From Lachnospiraceae bacterium (GTDB taxonomy: Bacteria; Bacillota; Clostridia; Lachnospirales; Lachnospiraceae), in the NCBI GenBank assembly GCA_029067085.1, contig JAIEFE010000018.1, positions 261,984 to 325,983 of the forward strand: a stretch of DNA of 64,000 nucleotides, in the 5' to 3' direction. The notes beneath the pieces were generated by a model that ran no database searches, was not told the DNA's origin, and saw only the letters and a list, made by a program, of their open reading frames with translations. Shown here piece by piece: positions 7,107 through 15,255 of this stretch. Position numbers and translations under genes: made by a program. Each line of letters opens with the position of its first letter. The stretch's first letter is position 1.

Positions 7107-8786
7107 TTACTTTTGCCCTAAATTTAACCGATTCACCGCCGAGAAGATTGCCCTCACGGAAGCTCTCGTGATATTGGAGCTGACGCCCACACCGTAAGTC
7201 ACGCTGCCGGTCTCCACGTCGAGCAGATGAATGTAGGCCGCTGCCTGAGAATTGGAACCGCTCTGCAGGGCATGCTCCTCGTAGTCGAGAATTTTAATGG
7301 AAATATTCAGCTCCTCCTGCAGACCGCGCTTCACCGCGTCAATAGGGCCGTTTCCGACCGCCTCAAAGCTCTTCTCCTCTCCCGCATCCGTGTAGACCAC
7401 CGTCACTCTCGTATCAAACTCGGACTCCGTCTCGCCGCTCAAGTCGTCCACCTTAAGTTTTCTGAAATGAATGGGCTCTTTCTTCATCAGGTACTCTTCG
7501 CGGAAGCTCTCCATGATCTGGTCGGGGCTCACCTCTCCCTGCTTCTCGGAAATGCTCTGGATCACATTCGCGAACTCGCGGTGCATTCCCTTCGGCAGCT
7601 TAAAGCCGAAATAGGTATCCATGATAAAGGCCACGCCGCCCTTACCGGACTGGGAATTAATGCGCACGATAGGCTCATACTCCCTGCCGATATCCGCCGG
7701 ATCAATCGGCAGATAAGGCACCTCCCAATATTCACCGCCGCGCTCCTTCATAGCCTTTACGCCCTTGTTGATGGCGTCCTGATGGGAGCCTGAAAAGGCG
7801 GTAAAAACAAGCTTGCCGGCATAAGGATGTCTGGGATGTACGGGAATCTTACAGCATCTCTCATAAATCTCAATGCTCTCATTCACATGCTCTATGGCAA
7901 GTTTCGGATCTATGCCCTGAGAAAACATATTGTAGGCAATATTTAAAATATCCACATTACCCGTGCGTTCACCATTCCCGAAAAGCGTGCCCTCGATGCG
8001 GTCCGCACCCGCAAGCAGCGAAAGTTCCGCACTGGCCACACCGGTTCCCCGGTCATTGTGCGGATGCACGCTCAGGATGATCGCCTCGCGGTTTTCAAGG
8101 CGCTTATTCATCCATTCGATACGGTCTGCAAAAACATTCGGGGTCGTCATCTCCACGGTCGAGGGAAGATTGATGATCATGGGATTTTCTTTTGTCGGCC
8201 CCCACTCCCTCTGAACAGCATTGCAGACATCCAGCGCGTAATCAAGCTCTGTTCCCGTAAAGCTCTCGGGAGAGTACTCCAAGATGATCTTTCCGGGAAA
8301 TTTAGCCGCATGGCGTTTCACCATCTTCACGCCCTCTACGGCAATGTTCGTGATCTCCTCGCGGCTCATGTTAAAAACGACGTCCCGCTGTAAAGTTGAA
8401 GTAGAATTATAAATATGCACAATGGCCTGCTTGCATCCCTGTATAGACTCAAACGTGCGCTCTAAAAGCTCCTCTCTGCACTGGGTCAAAACCTGCACTA
8501 CCACATCGTCAGGGATCAATTTGCGATCTACAAGCTGACGCAGAAAGTCAAACTCAATCTGACTTGCCGCAGGAAAACCGATCTCGATCTCTTTAAATCC
8601 AAGCTTGATCAGATAATTAAAAAACTCAATTTTTTCAGATACGACCATCGGATCGATCAGCGCCTGATTGCCGTCCCTTAAATCGACGCTGCACCACACG
8701 GGCGCCTTCTCGATCTGTTTATTTACCCACTCCCTCTCAGGATAATCCACCACAGGATTTCTGCGATATCTCTTATAATTTAACAT
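7107..8786 (-). CDS. leuA: 2-Isopropylmalate synthase
   Basis: Condenses acetyl-CoA with 2-oxoisovalerate, the first step of leucine synthesis. At 559 residues it is the longer, yeast-like LeuA type that begins MLNYKRYRRNPVVDYPEREW. The DRE-TIM metal motif (DLRDGNQALIDPM) lies near residue 37, HPHNDRGTGVA follows, and the C-terminal ~130 residues form the LeuA allosteric domain used for leucine feedback. AAGGGAGG precedes the ATG. A hairpin lies between it and the HPr gene upstream, so leuA may depend on read-through or on a weak promoter I cannot define. The other leucine genes are not in the window. Confidence 0.93.
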   Translation of the reverse strand: MLNYKRYRRNPVVDYPEREWVNKQIEKAPVWCSVDLRDGNQALIDPMVVSEKIEFFNYLIKLGFKEIEIGFPAASQIEFDFLRQLVDRKLIPDDVVVQVLTQCREELLERTFESIQGCKQAIVHIYNSTSTLQRDVVFNMSREEITNIAVEGVKMVKRHAAKFPGKIILEYSPESFTGTELDYALDVCNAVQREWGPTKENPMIINLPSTVEMTTPNVFADRIEWMNKRLENREAIILSVHPHNDRGTGVASAELSLLAGADRIEGTLFGNGERTGNVDILNIAYNMFSQGIDPKLAIEHVNESIEIYERCCKIPVHPRHPYAGKLVFTAFSGSHQDAINKGVKAMKERGGEYWEVPYLPIDPADIGREYEPIVRINSQSGKGGVAFIMDTYFGFKLPKGMHREFANVIQSISEKQGEVSPDQIMESFREEYLMKKEPIHFRKLKVDDLSGETESEFDTRVTVVYTDAGEEKSFEAVGNGPIDAVKRGLQEELNISIKILDYEEHALQSGSNSQAAAYIHLLDVETGSVTYGVGVSSNITRASVRAIFSAVNRLNLGQK

Positions 8787-8815
8787 GGTTATAAATCCTC
8801 CCTTAATAATGTGAA

Positions 8816-8838
8816 AGACCCGCCTCTACAGCGGGTCT
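8816..8838 (-). terminator. Hairpin between the HPr gene and leuA
   Basis: AGACCCGC and GCGGGTCT form a perfect 8-bp stem with a 7-nt loop, 11 bp after the HPr stop. On the minus strand only TTTC follows, so it is a weak terminator or an attenuator-like element ahead of leuA. Confidence 0.5.
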
Positions 8839-8848
8839 GTTTTGTGAT

Positions 8849-9112
8849 TTATTCTCCAAGACCGTTTTCGATCGCGCCGACCAGCGCCTTTAGGGCCTCT
8901 TCCTCATCTTCTCCATCACACACAAACTCAATCTCATCGCCACACTTGACACACGCCCCAAGCACGCTTAGGACACTCTTGGCATTCGCTGTATTCTCAC
9001 GGAACGAAAAAGTTATCAGAGATTTAAACTGCATCGCTTCCTTACATAGGATGCCAGCCGGTCTTAGGTGAAGGCCCGTTGGATTTTTGATTACTACCTT
9101 TTGACTTACCAT
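8849..9112 (-). CDS. HPr family phosphocarrier protein
   Basis: HPr carries phosphate from enzyme I to sugar permeases and, when phosphorylated on serine, works with CcpA in carbon catabolite control. The histidine site is in NPTGLHLRPAG. The serine region reads NAKSVLSVLG, so the Ser46-like residue appears kept. From the ATG at 9112 the protein is 87 residues, standard for HPr, with GAGGA 8 nt upstream. An in-frame ATG 24 nt upstream cannot be excluded. The sequence has two cysteines (ACVKC) and an acidic C-terminal part, so it may be one of several HPr paralogues and not the main ptsH. Confidence 0.85.
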   Translation of the reverse strand: MVSQKVVIKNPTGLHLRPAGILCKEAMQFKSLITFSFRENTANAKSVLSVLGACVKCGDEIEFVCDGEDEEEALKALVGAIENGLGE

Positions 9113-9163
9113 AACCCCGTCCTCTTTCTTACTCATTATGACTTTAACCCAAACATTATAAAA

Positions 9164-9192
9164 AGTATACCATTTTCTCAAATATATCTCAA
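9164..9192 (-). promoter_or_regulatory. Promoter of the HPr gene
   Basis: TTGAGA, 17 bp and TATACT on the minus strand, between the glmM stop and the HPr start. This separates HPr from the long upstream gene run. Confidence 0.6.
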
Positions 9193-9195
9193 GCC

Positions 9196-10545
9196 CTACA
9201 GCATAATATTCTGTATCAGCTCGGCAAGCTTCTTCGCTTCCTCAGTGATAACCTTCTGATCTTTTCCCTCTATCATAACCCTGACAAGCGGTTCCGTCCC
9301 GGAAGGACGAATCAGCACGCGGCCTTCCCCGGCAAACTTTTTGTCAAGAGCGGCAATCGCCTCGGCAATTTCGGGATAATCCATAAAGTTCTCTTTTTTA
9401 TGATTGGGCACTTTCGCGCCCACAAGAGCCTGAGGCATCACTTCCATAATGGAGGCCAGCTCCGAAAGGGGCTTTTTTGTCTCCACAAGTACCTGTAAGA
9501 GGTGCAGGGCGCTAAGCAAACCGTCTCCCGTAGTATTCTCGTCAAGGAAGATCACATGGCCGGATTGTTCGCCGCCGAGACTGGCCCCGATCTCACGCAT
9601 ACGCTCCAGCACGTAGCGATCGCCAACCTTAGTCTGCTCAATCTTGATACCATTCTCCTCACCCATCAGGAAAAAGCCGAGATTACTCATAACAGTAGCC
9701 ACAATGGTATCATGGTTCAGCTTCCCCTGCGCTTTCATATGCGCGCCGACAATTGCCATGATCTGATCGCCATCGACAATGTGCCCCAGCTCATCCACCG
9801 CGAGCAGTCTGTCCGCATCCCCGTCAAAAGCCAGGCCGAGCTGCGCTTTCTCGTAGACGACCCGTGCCTGCAGCTCCTCCATGTGGGTGGAACCGCAGTT
9901 GGCGTTGATGTTCGTACCGTCCGGATTGTTGTGGATAGCCACAACCTCCGCCCCCAGCTCCTTCATGGTCTCAACGGAGGTGTAAAAGGAGGCGCCCTCC
10001 GCGCAGTCAAGCACGATCTTCATGCCGGTCAGATCAACATTCACTGCTTTCATAGCGTGATTAATGTACTCTTCTCTGGCGTCTGTGCGGTACTTAATCT
10101 TGCCGACACTTGCTCCGGTAGGAAATTTGACGCCACGCATATCGCTCTTGATCAATTCTTCAATTTCATCCTCCAGAGAATCAGGCAGCTTGTATCCGTT
10201 GCCATCGAAGAATTTGATGCCGTTAAATTCCACGGTATTGTGGGAGGCGGAAATCACCACACCTGCATCCACCTTATATTTCCTGGTCAGATAAGCCACT
10301 GCCGGAGTCGGAACCACGCCCACATAGACCGCATTCGCACCCACGGAACACACGCCCGCCATCAGGGCATTTGCCAGCATATCACCGGAAATTCTCGTAT
10401 CGCACCCCACCATGATCGTGGGCTTATGCGCGTTCTCCCTCGTGAGGACATAGGCTCCTGCCTGCCCCAGCTGCATAGCCAGAAGGGGCGAGAGCTCTTC
10501 ATTCGCGATGCCGCGCACTCCGTCTGTGCCAAATAACCTAGCCAT
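9196..10545 (-). CDS. glmM: Phosphoglucosamine mutase
   Basis: Interconverts glucosamine-6-phosphate and glucosamine-1-phosphate for UDP-GlcNAc and peptidoglycan. The start MARLFGTDGVRGIANEELSP, the phosphoserine loop VISASHN near residue 100, the metal loop DGDADRLL and the sugar-binding GGEQSGH are all present, as is the RPSGTEP phosphate site. A length of 449 residues is normal. It is the last gene of the cdaA-cdaR-glmM set, 30 bp after cdaR. GlmM is known in other Firmicutes to bind and inhibit CdaA, so the clustering fits joint control of wall synthesis and c-di-AMP. Confidence 0.96.
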   Translation of the reverse strand: MARLFGTDGVRGIANEELSPLLAMQLGQAGAYVLTRENAHKPTIMVGCDTRISGDMLANALMAGVCSVGANAVYVGVVPTPAVAYLTRKYKVDAGVVISASHNTVEFNGIKFFDGNGYKLPDSLEDEIEELIKSDMRGVKFPTGASVGKIKYRTDAREEYINHAMKAVNVDLTGMKIVLDCAEGASFYTSVETMKELGAEVVAIHNNPDGTNINANCGSTHMEELQARVVYEKAQLGLAFDGDADRLLAVDELGHIVDGDQIMAIVGAHMKAQGKLNHDTIVATVMSNLGFFLMGEENGIKIEQTKVGDRYVLERMREIGASLGGEQSGHVIFLDENTTGDGLLSALHLLQVLVETKKPLSELASIMEVMPQALVGAKVPNHKKENFMDYPEIAEAIAALDKKFAGEGRVLIRPSGTEPLVRVMIEGKDQKVITEEAKKLAELIQNIML

Positions 10546-10575
10546 ACGTTTTCTGTCCTTTCTACAATTCTTTTA

Positions 10576-11856
10576 TCATTCTTTTGCAATAATATGCACA
10601 CGCACTTCCGTGGTTTTACCTTGTCTTACATTCCCAGCTGCTGCAGTCGCATTCACCGGCATCCAGTAACTGCCCTCGGACAGTTCTTCCAGCCCTTCCG
10701 CTTCCATCCAGCTGTTCAAATTGATCACTGCCGTGACCTCCGCAGCCGTAAGCTCGCTTATGACAGCAGGAAGACCCGTAAGTGTCACACTGCATTCATT
10801 GGCAGGCTCGGTAATGACTGCGCTGTAATCATCGGGCAGCCCCTCAAAGAGAATTTTATCGACGGGAATCCTCACCGCATGATCCTGCTCCGCCTCTATC
10901 CTCGCCACGGCATTGATCTTGCCCTCAAAGTTTTCTTCTGCGAGGATCACATTCGCCGGAAGATAATCATTGATATCCACCAGAGCCGTCACATCCTCCC
11001 TGGCATCCGTCACGTCCAGAATACCCTCAGGAAGTTCGATCGCCTCGAGCCGCGTCAGATACTTTGAACGCGCTGCCACTGTGACGCTCGGTCTGGTAAA
11101 GGAAACTTCACCGGTAAAACCAAAGCCCTCCGCCGGTTTGCCCGTGACTTTGCAGGTAACAGGTACTTCCTTGAGTTCCAGAATATCCACGCTGACACGC
11201 ACTTTAGATATGCTTTTCTCAATGTTGCCGGCCACGATTTCCTCCCCGTCCTCATTGTAGAGCCGGATATTGGAGTCGGTAGATATAATGTTCGTAAAGC
11301 CGGAGACATCCACCTCGGCCTGCGCCTTAGTCACACGGGAAATCACGGACTTTGGTCCCGATATGCGGATCAGGTTCTGTTCCGTGGTCACATCCCCCAC
11401 CATGTAACCCTCTCGTACCTCACCTGTTGTGATGGATTTTAATGGCAGGGAACGAGTCTGTTTCTCTTCGATGCTCAGCTTCACACTGTCGATATTGCCG
11501 CGTATGCTGTCCAGTTTATCGTTATATTTGTTCGTGGAGAACTTGATCGCAACCGTGTCCACGCTGGTCAGGTCGTTCACGTCAGCTTCCGCCACGATAT
11601 TGCTCTTATCTAACGAATCAATAACGGAGCGGGGAGCCGACACCGTTACGATATCCACCGTATCCGTCCCGTCAAGCACTTCATACACCTGTCCCCTGTC
11701 TGTGATCAGGTTCGCGTTCTTAATGGTGACGGGGACATCAGCAACGCGGAAAGTGGCGATGGGGTCGTTGATATTGGTCACCACCAGCCAGAGAACTGCT
11801 GCACATAGGAAAGAGGCAATTTTTAAGCCCAAATTTGCGGTAAGCTTATTTTTCAT
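10576..11856 (-). CDS. cdaR: CdaR, YbbR-domain regulator of diadenylate cyclase
   Basis: A 426-residue extracytoplasmic protein with one N-terminal membrane helix (residues ~8-28, GLKIASFLCAAVLWLVV) followed by several YbbR repeats. Known CdaR proteins bind CdaA and modulate c-di-AMP synthesis. I use the ATG at 11856 because the protein then begins directly with MKNKLTANLGLKI and the membrane helix; the longer frame adds an arginine-rich leader that overlaps cdaA heavily. With this start the overlap with cdaA is 11 bp, suggesting translational coupling. Confidence 0.9.
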   Translation of the reverse strand: MKNKLTANLGLKIASFLCAAVLWLVVTNINDPIATFRVADVPVTIKNANLITDRGQVYEVLDGTDTVDIVTVSAPRSVIDSLDKSNIVAEADVNDLTSVDTVAIKFSTNKYNDKLDSIRGNIDSVKLSIEEKQTRSLPLKSITTGEVREGYMVGDVTTEQNLIRISGPKSVISRVTKAQAEVDVSGFTNIISTDSNIRLYNEDGEEIVAGNIEKSISKVRVSVDILELKEVPVTCKVTGKPAEGFGFTGEVSFTRPSVTVAARSKYLTRLEAIELPEGILDVTDAREDVTALVDINDYLPANVILAEENFEGKINAVARIEAEQDHAVRIPVDKILFEGLPDDYSAVITEPANECSVTLTGLPAVISELTAAEVTAVINLNSWMEAEGLEELSEGSYWMPVNATAAAGNVRQGKTTEVRVHIIAKE

Positions 11857-12727
11857 ACCTGATCCCTGCCTTTCCGGCGGCCTTGCCCTTAAAGAGCTTG
11901 CGCTTTTTCTCCTCCATCGGTTTATCCTGAATCTCCTGCAGACGCTCGCGCAGTCTTGCCGCGTCAAGGCTTCTCTCCAGAGCACCGCCGTAAGCCACGC
12001 TGATCTTGCCTGTCTCCTCGGAGACGATCACAGTCAGGGAATCCGTCACCTCGGAAATGCCGACACCGGCCCTGTGTCTGGTGCCGAGATCCTTGCTCAG
12101 AGCCATATTATCAGACAAGGGCAGATAACAGGTAGCGGAGACTATGCGGTTGCCGCGCACGATCACCGCGCCGTCGTGAAGCGGTGTATTATGCTCAAAG
12201 ATATTGATGAGGAGCTGGCTGGAAATGATGCCGTCCACATCGATACCCGTTCTCTCGTACTCTTTGAGGGACTGTTCGTGCTCGATCACGATGAGCGCTC
12301 CCGTCTTGACCTTACCCATCTCGATGGATGCCTTCACGATCTCATTGATGGTGCGGTCGGAAAAACGGCCGTCCTCCCGCTTGTTGGAATCCAAAAAAGT
12401 TGCCAAAAAATTCTTGCGTCCAAGCTCTTCCAATGCGGAGCGCAGCTCCGGCTGCAATACGACCACAAAGGCGGTAGCCGCGATACTGATAATATTGGGA
12501 ACAATCCACAGAATCGTGTTCATCTTGCAAAAAGCCGCGATGATAATAAAAATCAGGATCACGATCACGCCTTTTAAGAGTGCCCACGCTCTTGTATTCT
12601 TGATCCAGACCAGAATGTGATAAGCCACAAAGGTCAGGATGACGATCTCGGCTACGTCGTTCCAGTGAATCGTGGGCATATGCAGTCTCGCGAGATAAAC
12701 GCCGATCCAGTTATTCAGTTGTTCCAT
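11846..12727 (-). CDS. cdaA: Diadenylate cyclase CdaA
   Basis: Makes c-di-AMP from two ATP. Three N-terminal membrane helices (residues ~20-90) are followed by the DisA_N catalytic domain with the DGA motif (LHDGAVIV) and the RHR motif (GTRHRAG). At 293 residues it is standard length, with a basic C-terminal tail. It begins 6 bp after the upstream membrane-protein gene and overlaps cdaR. The phosphodiesterase gdpP, which degrades the same nucleotide, is also in this window at 37.8-39.8 kb. Confidence 0.96.
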   Translation of the reverse strand: MEQLNNWIGVYLARLHMPTIHWNDVAEIVILTFVAYHILVWIKNTRAWALLKGVIVILIFIIIAAFCKMNTILWIVPNIISIAATAFVVVLQPELRSALEELGRKNFLATFLDSNKREDGRFSDRTINEIVKASIEMGKVKTGALIVIEHEQSLKEYERTGIDVDGIISSQLLINIFEHNTPLHDGAVIVRGNRIVSATCYLPLSDNMALSKDLGTRHRAGVGISEVTDSLTVIVSEETGKISVAYGGALERSLDAARLRERLQEIQDKPMEEKKRKLFKGKAAGKAGIRYEK

Positions 12728-12733
12728 CTCACA

Positions 12734-13666
12734 TCACCGCCTCTTGGAATTGATCTGCTTCACTTTCTTGTCAGTTCTTGCTACCGTAACCTTGGGCACG
12801 GCCTTCACATAATAATAGTATTCATCATCCTCAAACTGAACATTTTCCGTTCGACTGTAATCGACATAAAATACAAAAAACTGCAGCACCAGCACGATCA
12901 GAAAGGAGATAACCGTCCCCAGCAGCATACTCAGCAGGGACTGCTTCGTGTCAAAGATCAGGTCTCCCACAAGAAGCACCATGATATTTACCACTGCACC
13001 CGCGATCATAGCGATCGTCCATGCATAATCAAGGCTCAGGCGCCGCAAAAGATAAACGACGATCACTGTGGTCGCAAAGGCTGCGATGATCACCACCATC
13101 TCCTTGTTTTTCAGCAGGCCGTCAATAATAGACTTAAATTTGGCTGCAGTCTCTTCATCAGCCATAGACGCGATCGCAGTCTCATTCTGCGTCACATAGC
13201 GGAGCATATAGTAAACGATCACGCCGCAGGCGACTGAAACTGCAGACGCGGGTCCTCCGACCAGTCCCATGGAGATGGGAATCACATACGGGATCCGCAT
13301 GAGAAAGCAGATCGGCATAAGCACTACCACCAGCGTATCCTTCGGGGAAAACCGGAGATACAGCAAAAAGAGCAGAAGAAAGCCGGCTCCGATCACTGCG
13401 GCACACTCCATGCTGAAAGCATAAAGGTGCAGGATGGAAAAGACCGCTCCCACCAGAACAATGAAATTCATCGGCATAAATGAGCACATGAGGGCCACGA
13501 TCAACACCAGAGTCATTTTGTTCAGGCTTCCCATATACCCAAGTCTGGAATTGATCAGAAGGAGGGTAAAAAGCGCGAGCAAAAACTTTAAGAGTGGTGT
13601 GATGTACACCTCATATCTGCTATATATGCTTAATAGCGTCTGTTTGATTACCAGTAAAGTCGTCAT
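12734..13666 (-). CDS. Polytopic membrane protein of unknown function
   Basis: A 310-residue protein with roughly eight or nine hydrophobic segments over residues ~20-265, and a tyrosine-rich (DEYYYY) then basic C-terminal tail. I do not recognise a characterised family. It sits directly upstream of cdaA (6 bp) and 18 bp after another membrane-protein gene, so it is probably in the same transcript. The position suggests a role in the envelope or a partner of the c-di-AMP system, but this is inference from neighbours only. Confidence 0.75.
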   Translation of the reverse strand: MTTLLVIKQTLLSIYSRYEVYITPLLKFLLALFTLLLINSRLGYMGSLNKMTLVLIVALMCSFMPMNFIVLVGAVFSILHLYAFSMECAAVIGAGFLLLFLLYLRFSPKDTLVVVLMPICFLMRIPYVIPISMGLVGGPASAVSVACGVIVYYMLRYVTQNETAIASMADEETAAKFKSIIDGLLKNKEMVVIIAAFATTVIVVYLLRRLSLDYAWTIAMIAGAVVNIMVLLVGDLIFDTKQSLLSMLLGTVISFLIVLVLQFFVFYVDYSRTENVQFEDDEYYYYVKAVPKVTVARTDKKVKQINSKRR

Positions 13667-13684
13667 TTAGCATTAATCCTTTTG

Positions 13685-14080
13685 TCAGTTGTTCTTGTCC
13701 CTGTACATGGCAGAGAGCCGATGCAGATTCATGTAATAAGTCCGCAGGCTCTTTTTTGCCCTGCTGTATCTTACCGTGTACACCGCGTAGGCGATCACAG
13801 CGTAAATGCCCACGGTGGCAAGATACCAAAACAGAACATTCTTCGCAAATTCCATTAAATCCATCTTATAGATATCAGTCATAAATATCTCAAAATCATA
13901 AAAAATGTACATAGCAAAAACCACTACAAATGCGATGGTTGCACTTATAATGGATTTAAGCACCTGCCAGCCTATATAGTCGTTCCGAAAATAACTCCCT
14001 ATATCCAGATTCTTTCTGCCTTCATTCGCCTCATAGGAAGCCATCTTGGTCATCAGAACAACTCTCTCTTCATTCAACAT
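13685..14080 (-). CDS. Small membrane protein of unknown function
   Basis: A 131-residue protein with two hydrophobic helices (around residues 43-62 and 83-105) and charged ends; the C-terminal RAKKSLRTYYMNLHRLSAMY is basic. The ATG at 14080 has GGAG 6 nt upstream, better than the TTG 15 bp farther up. It lies between yvyF and the 310-residue membrane protein. No family was recognised. It may form a unit with the next gene. Confidence 0.7.
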   Translation of the reverse strand: MLNEERVVLMTKMASYEANEGRKNLDIGSYFRNDYIGWQVLKSIISATIAFVVVFAMYIFYDFEIFMTDIYKMDLMEFAKNVLFWYLATVGIYAVIAYAVYTVRYSRAKKSLRTYYMNLHRLSAMYRDKNN

Positions 14081-14122
14081 AGTAACTCCAATCAATTCTT
14101 AAAAGAAAACGTCGAAACAGAA

Positions 14123-14530
14123 TCAGTTCAGGAAGCGCATCTTCGGGTTCTCTTTCGTGTCTTTCTTTGGCGTAGGCTTAGGCAGCTCAGGCTTCTTGAT
14201 ACTGGCACCCAGCTCGTTCGCCATGCTGTTCTTACATTTGCCGCAAAAACGTCCCGTCATAATGGGCGCACCGCAGTTCTCGCAGGTAAGCGTGATACCG
14301 GATTCTGCAGAGAGTTCCAGCCTTTCCTCCCGAAGCCACTGGTGAATCTGGTTCGTAGAAACGTCGCAGGCTTCCGCTACCTGAGGGATCGATGCATGTC
14401 CGTTATCCTGGATGTATTTTTTCACTTCCTGAAACTTTTCCTCAAGCTTTTCTCTGCAGGCCGGACAGATCGGCGGTCCGGAGACATAGTTAAAAAGATT
14501 GCCACACTTCCTACAATTTCTTACATTCAT
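14123..14530 (-). CDS. yvyF: YvyF-like flagellar operon protein
   Basis: A 135-residue protein with two zinc-ribbon pairs near the N terminus (CRKC, CPAC), a helix-turn-helix-like middle (SIPQVAEACDVSTNQIHQWL) and a second Cys4 cluster (CENC, CGKC). This matches the YvyF/TIGR03826 family, encoded beside comF and flagellar genes in Bacillus, where it is thought to affect flagellar gene regulation. The gene starts 26 bp after comF. The lysine/proline-rich tail is probably disordered. Confidence 0.8.
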   Translation of the reverse strand: MNVRNCRKCGNLFNYVSGPPICPACREKLEEKFQEVKKYIQDNGHASIPQVAEACDVSTNQIHQWLREERLELSAESGITLTCENCGAPIMTGRFCGKCKNSMANELGASIKKPELPKPTPKKDTKENPKMRFLN

Positions 14531-14556
14531 AGTTCATCCTCCTTAGGCTGATTCCT

Positions 14557-15255
14557 TCAAGCACCCTTCCCGATGGCAAGGGACAGAAAATAAATGCGCT
14601 TTACACCCGCTTTTTTCAGCTCACGGCTCATGGCATCCATGGTGCTGCCCGTCGTATAAATATCGTCAATAATGATGACTGTACTTAATTTTACATCATT
14701 TCGCCGAATTTTGAAAGCCCTTTTCAGATTATTTTGTCTCTCCTGCGCAGATAAGTCTTTCATGGGAGCTGTTTTTTCCACCCTGACGATCCAGTCAGCC
14801 ATCACAGGGATTCCGGTCAGTGCAGAAAGTTCCCTCGCCAGCGCTTCCGCCTGATTGTAACCTCTGTGGCGCAGCCGGCTTTTATGAAGCGGAACCGGGA
14901 TGAGCGCCTGCGCACTGCACTCTCTGATAAATACACCCAGGCGGTTTGCCATACAGGTGGCGTAAAAGGCTGCATACTCCTGTCTTCCGGCATACTTGAA
15001 GCGGGCAATGGAAGACGAAATACTCTTATAGGCAAAGAGGGCACGCCCTCTGTCAAAGAGATGTGTATGTGCTGCACAGTCGCTGCAGTATTCCTTTTCC
15101 TCACGGTTCAAATGCTTACCGCACTTCATGCAAAAAGGTGGCTCTATGTAGGCAGGTATCTGTGCGCATTCCTTACAGATCAGCGCATTCCAGGGTTTTA
15201 CGGGCTCGTCGCAGACAGGACAACGACGAGGAAAAAACAGATCTAAAAGGTTCAC
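14557..15255 (-). CDS. comFC: ComF family protein
   Basis: A 232-residue protein with an N-terminal zinc finger (CPVC, CKEC, CMKC, CSDC) and a C-terminal phosphoribosyltransferase-like domain with the PRPP loop VIIIDDIYTTGSTMDA. ComFC is needed for natural transformation in several Firmicutes and related species. It overlaps recD2 by 4 bp (ATGA type) and is followed by yvyF, the same order of neighbours as in the Bacillus comF-yvyF region. The comFA helicase is not adjacent here. Confidence 0.9.
   Translation of the reverse strand: MNLLDLFFPRRCPVCDEPVKPWNALICKECAQIPAYIEPPFCMKCGKHLNREEKEYCSDCAAHTHLFDRGRALFAYKSISSSIARFKYAGRQEYAAFYATCMANRLGVFIRECSAQALIPVPLHKSRLRHRGYNQAEALARELSALTGIPVMADWIVRVEKTAPMKDLSAQERQNNLKRAFKIRRNDVKLSTVIIIDDIYTTGSTMDAMSRELKKAGVKRIYFLSLAIGKGA

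Noticed and set aside
8787..8848. T-box or leader-peptide attenuator before leuA
   Set aside because: Only 62 bp lie between the HPr and leuA genes, too short for a T-box, and no leucine-rich short frame is visible.
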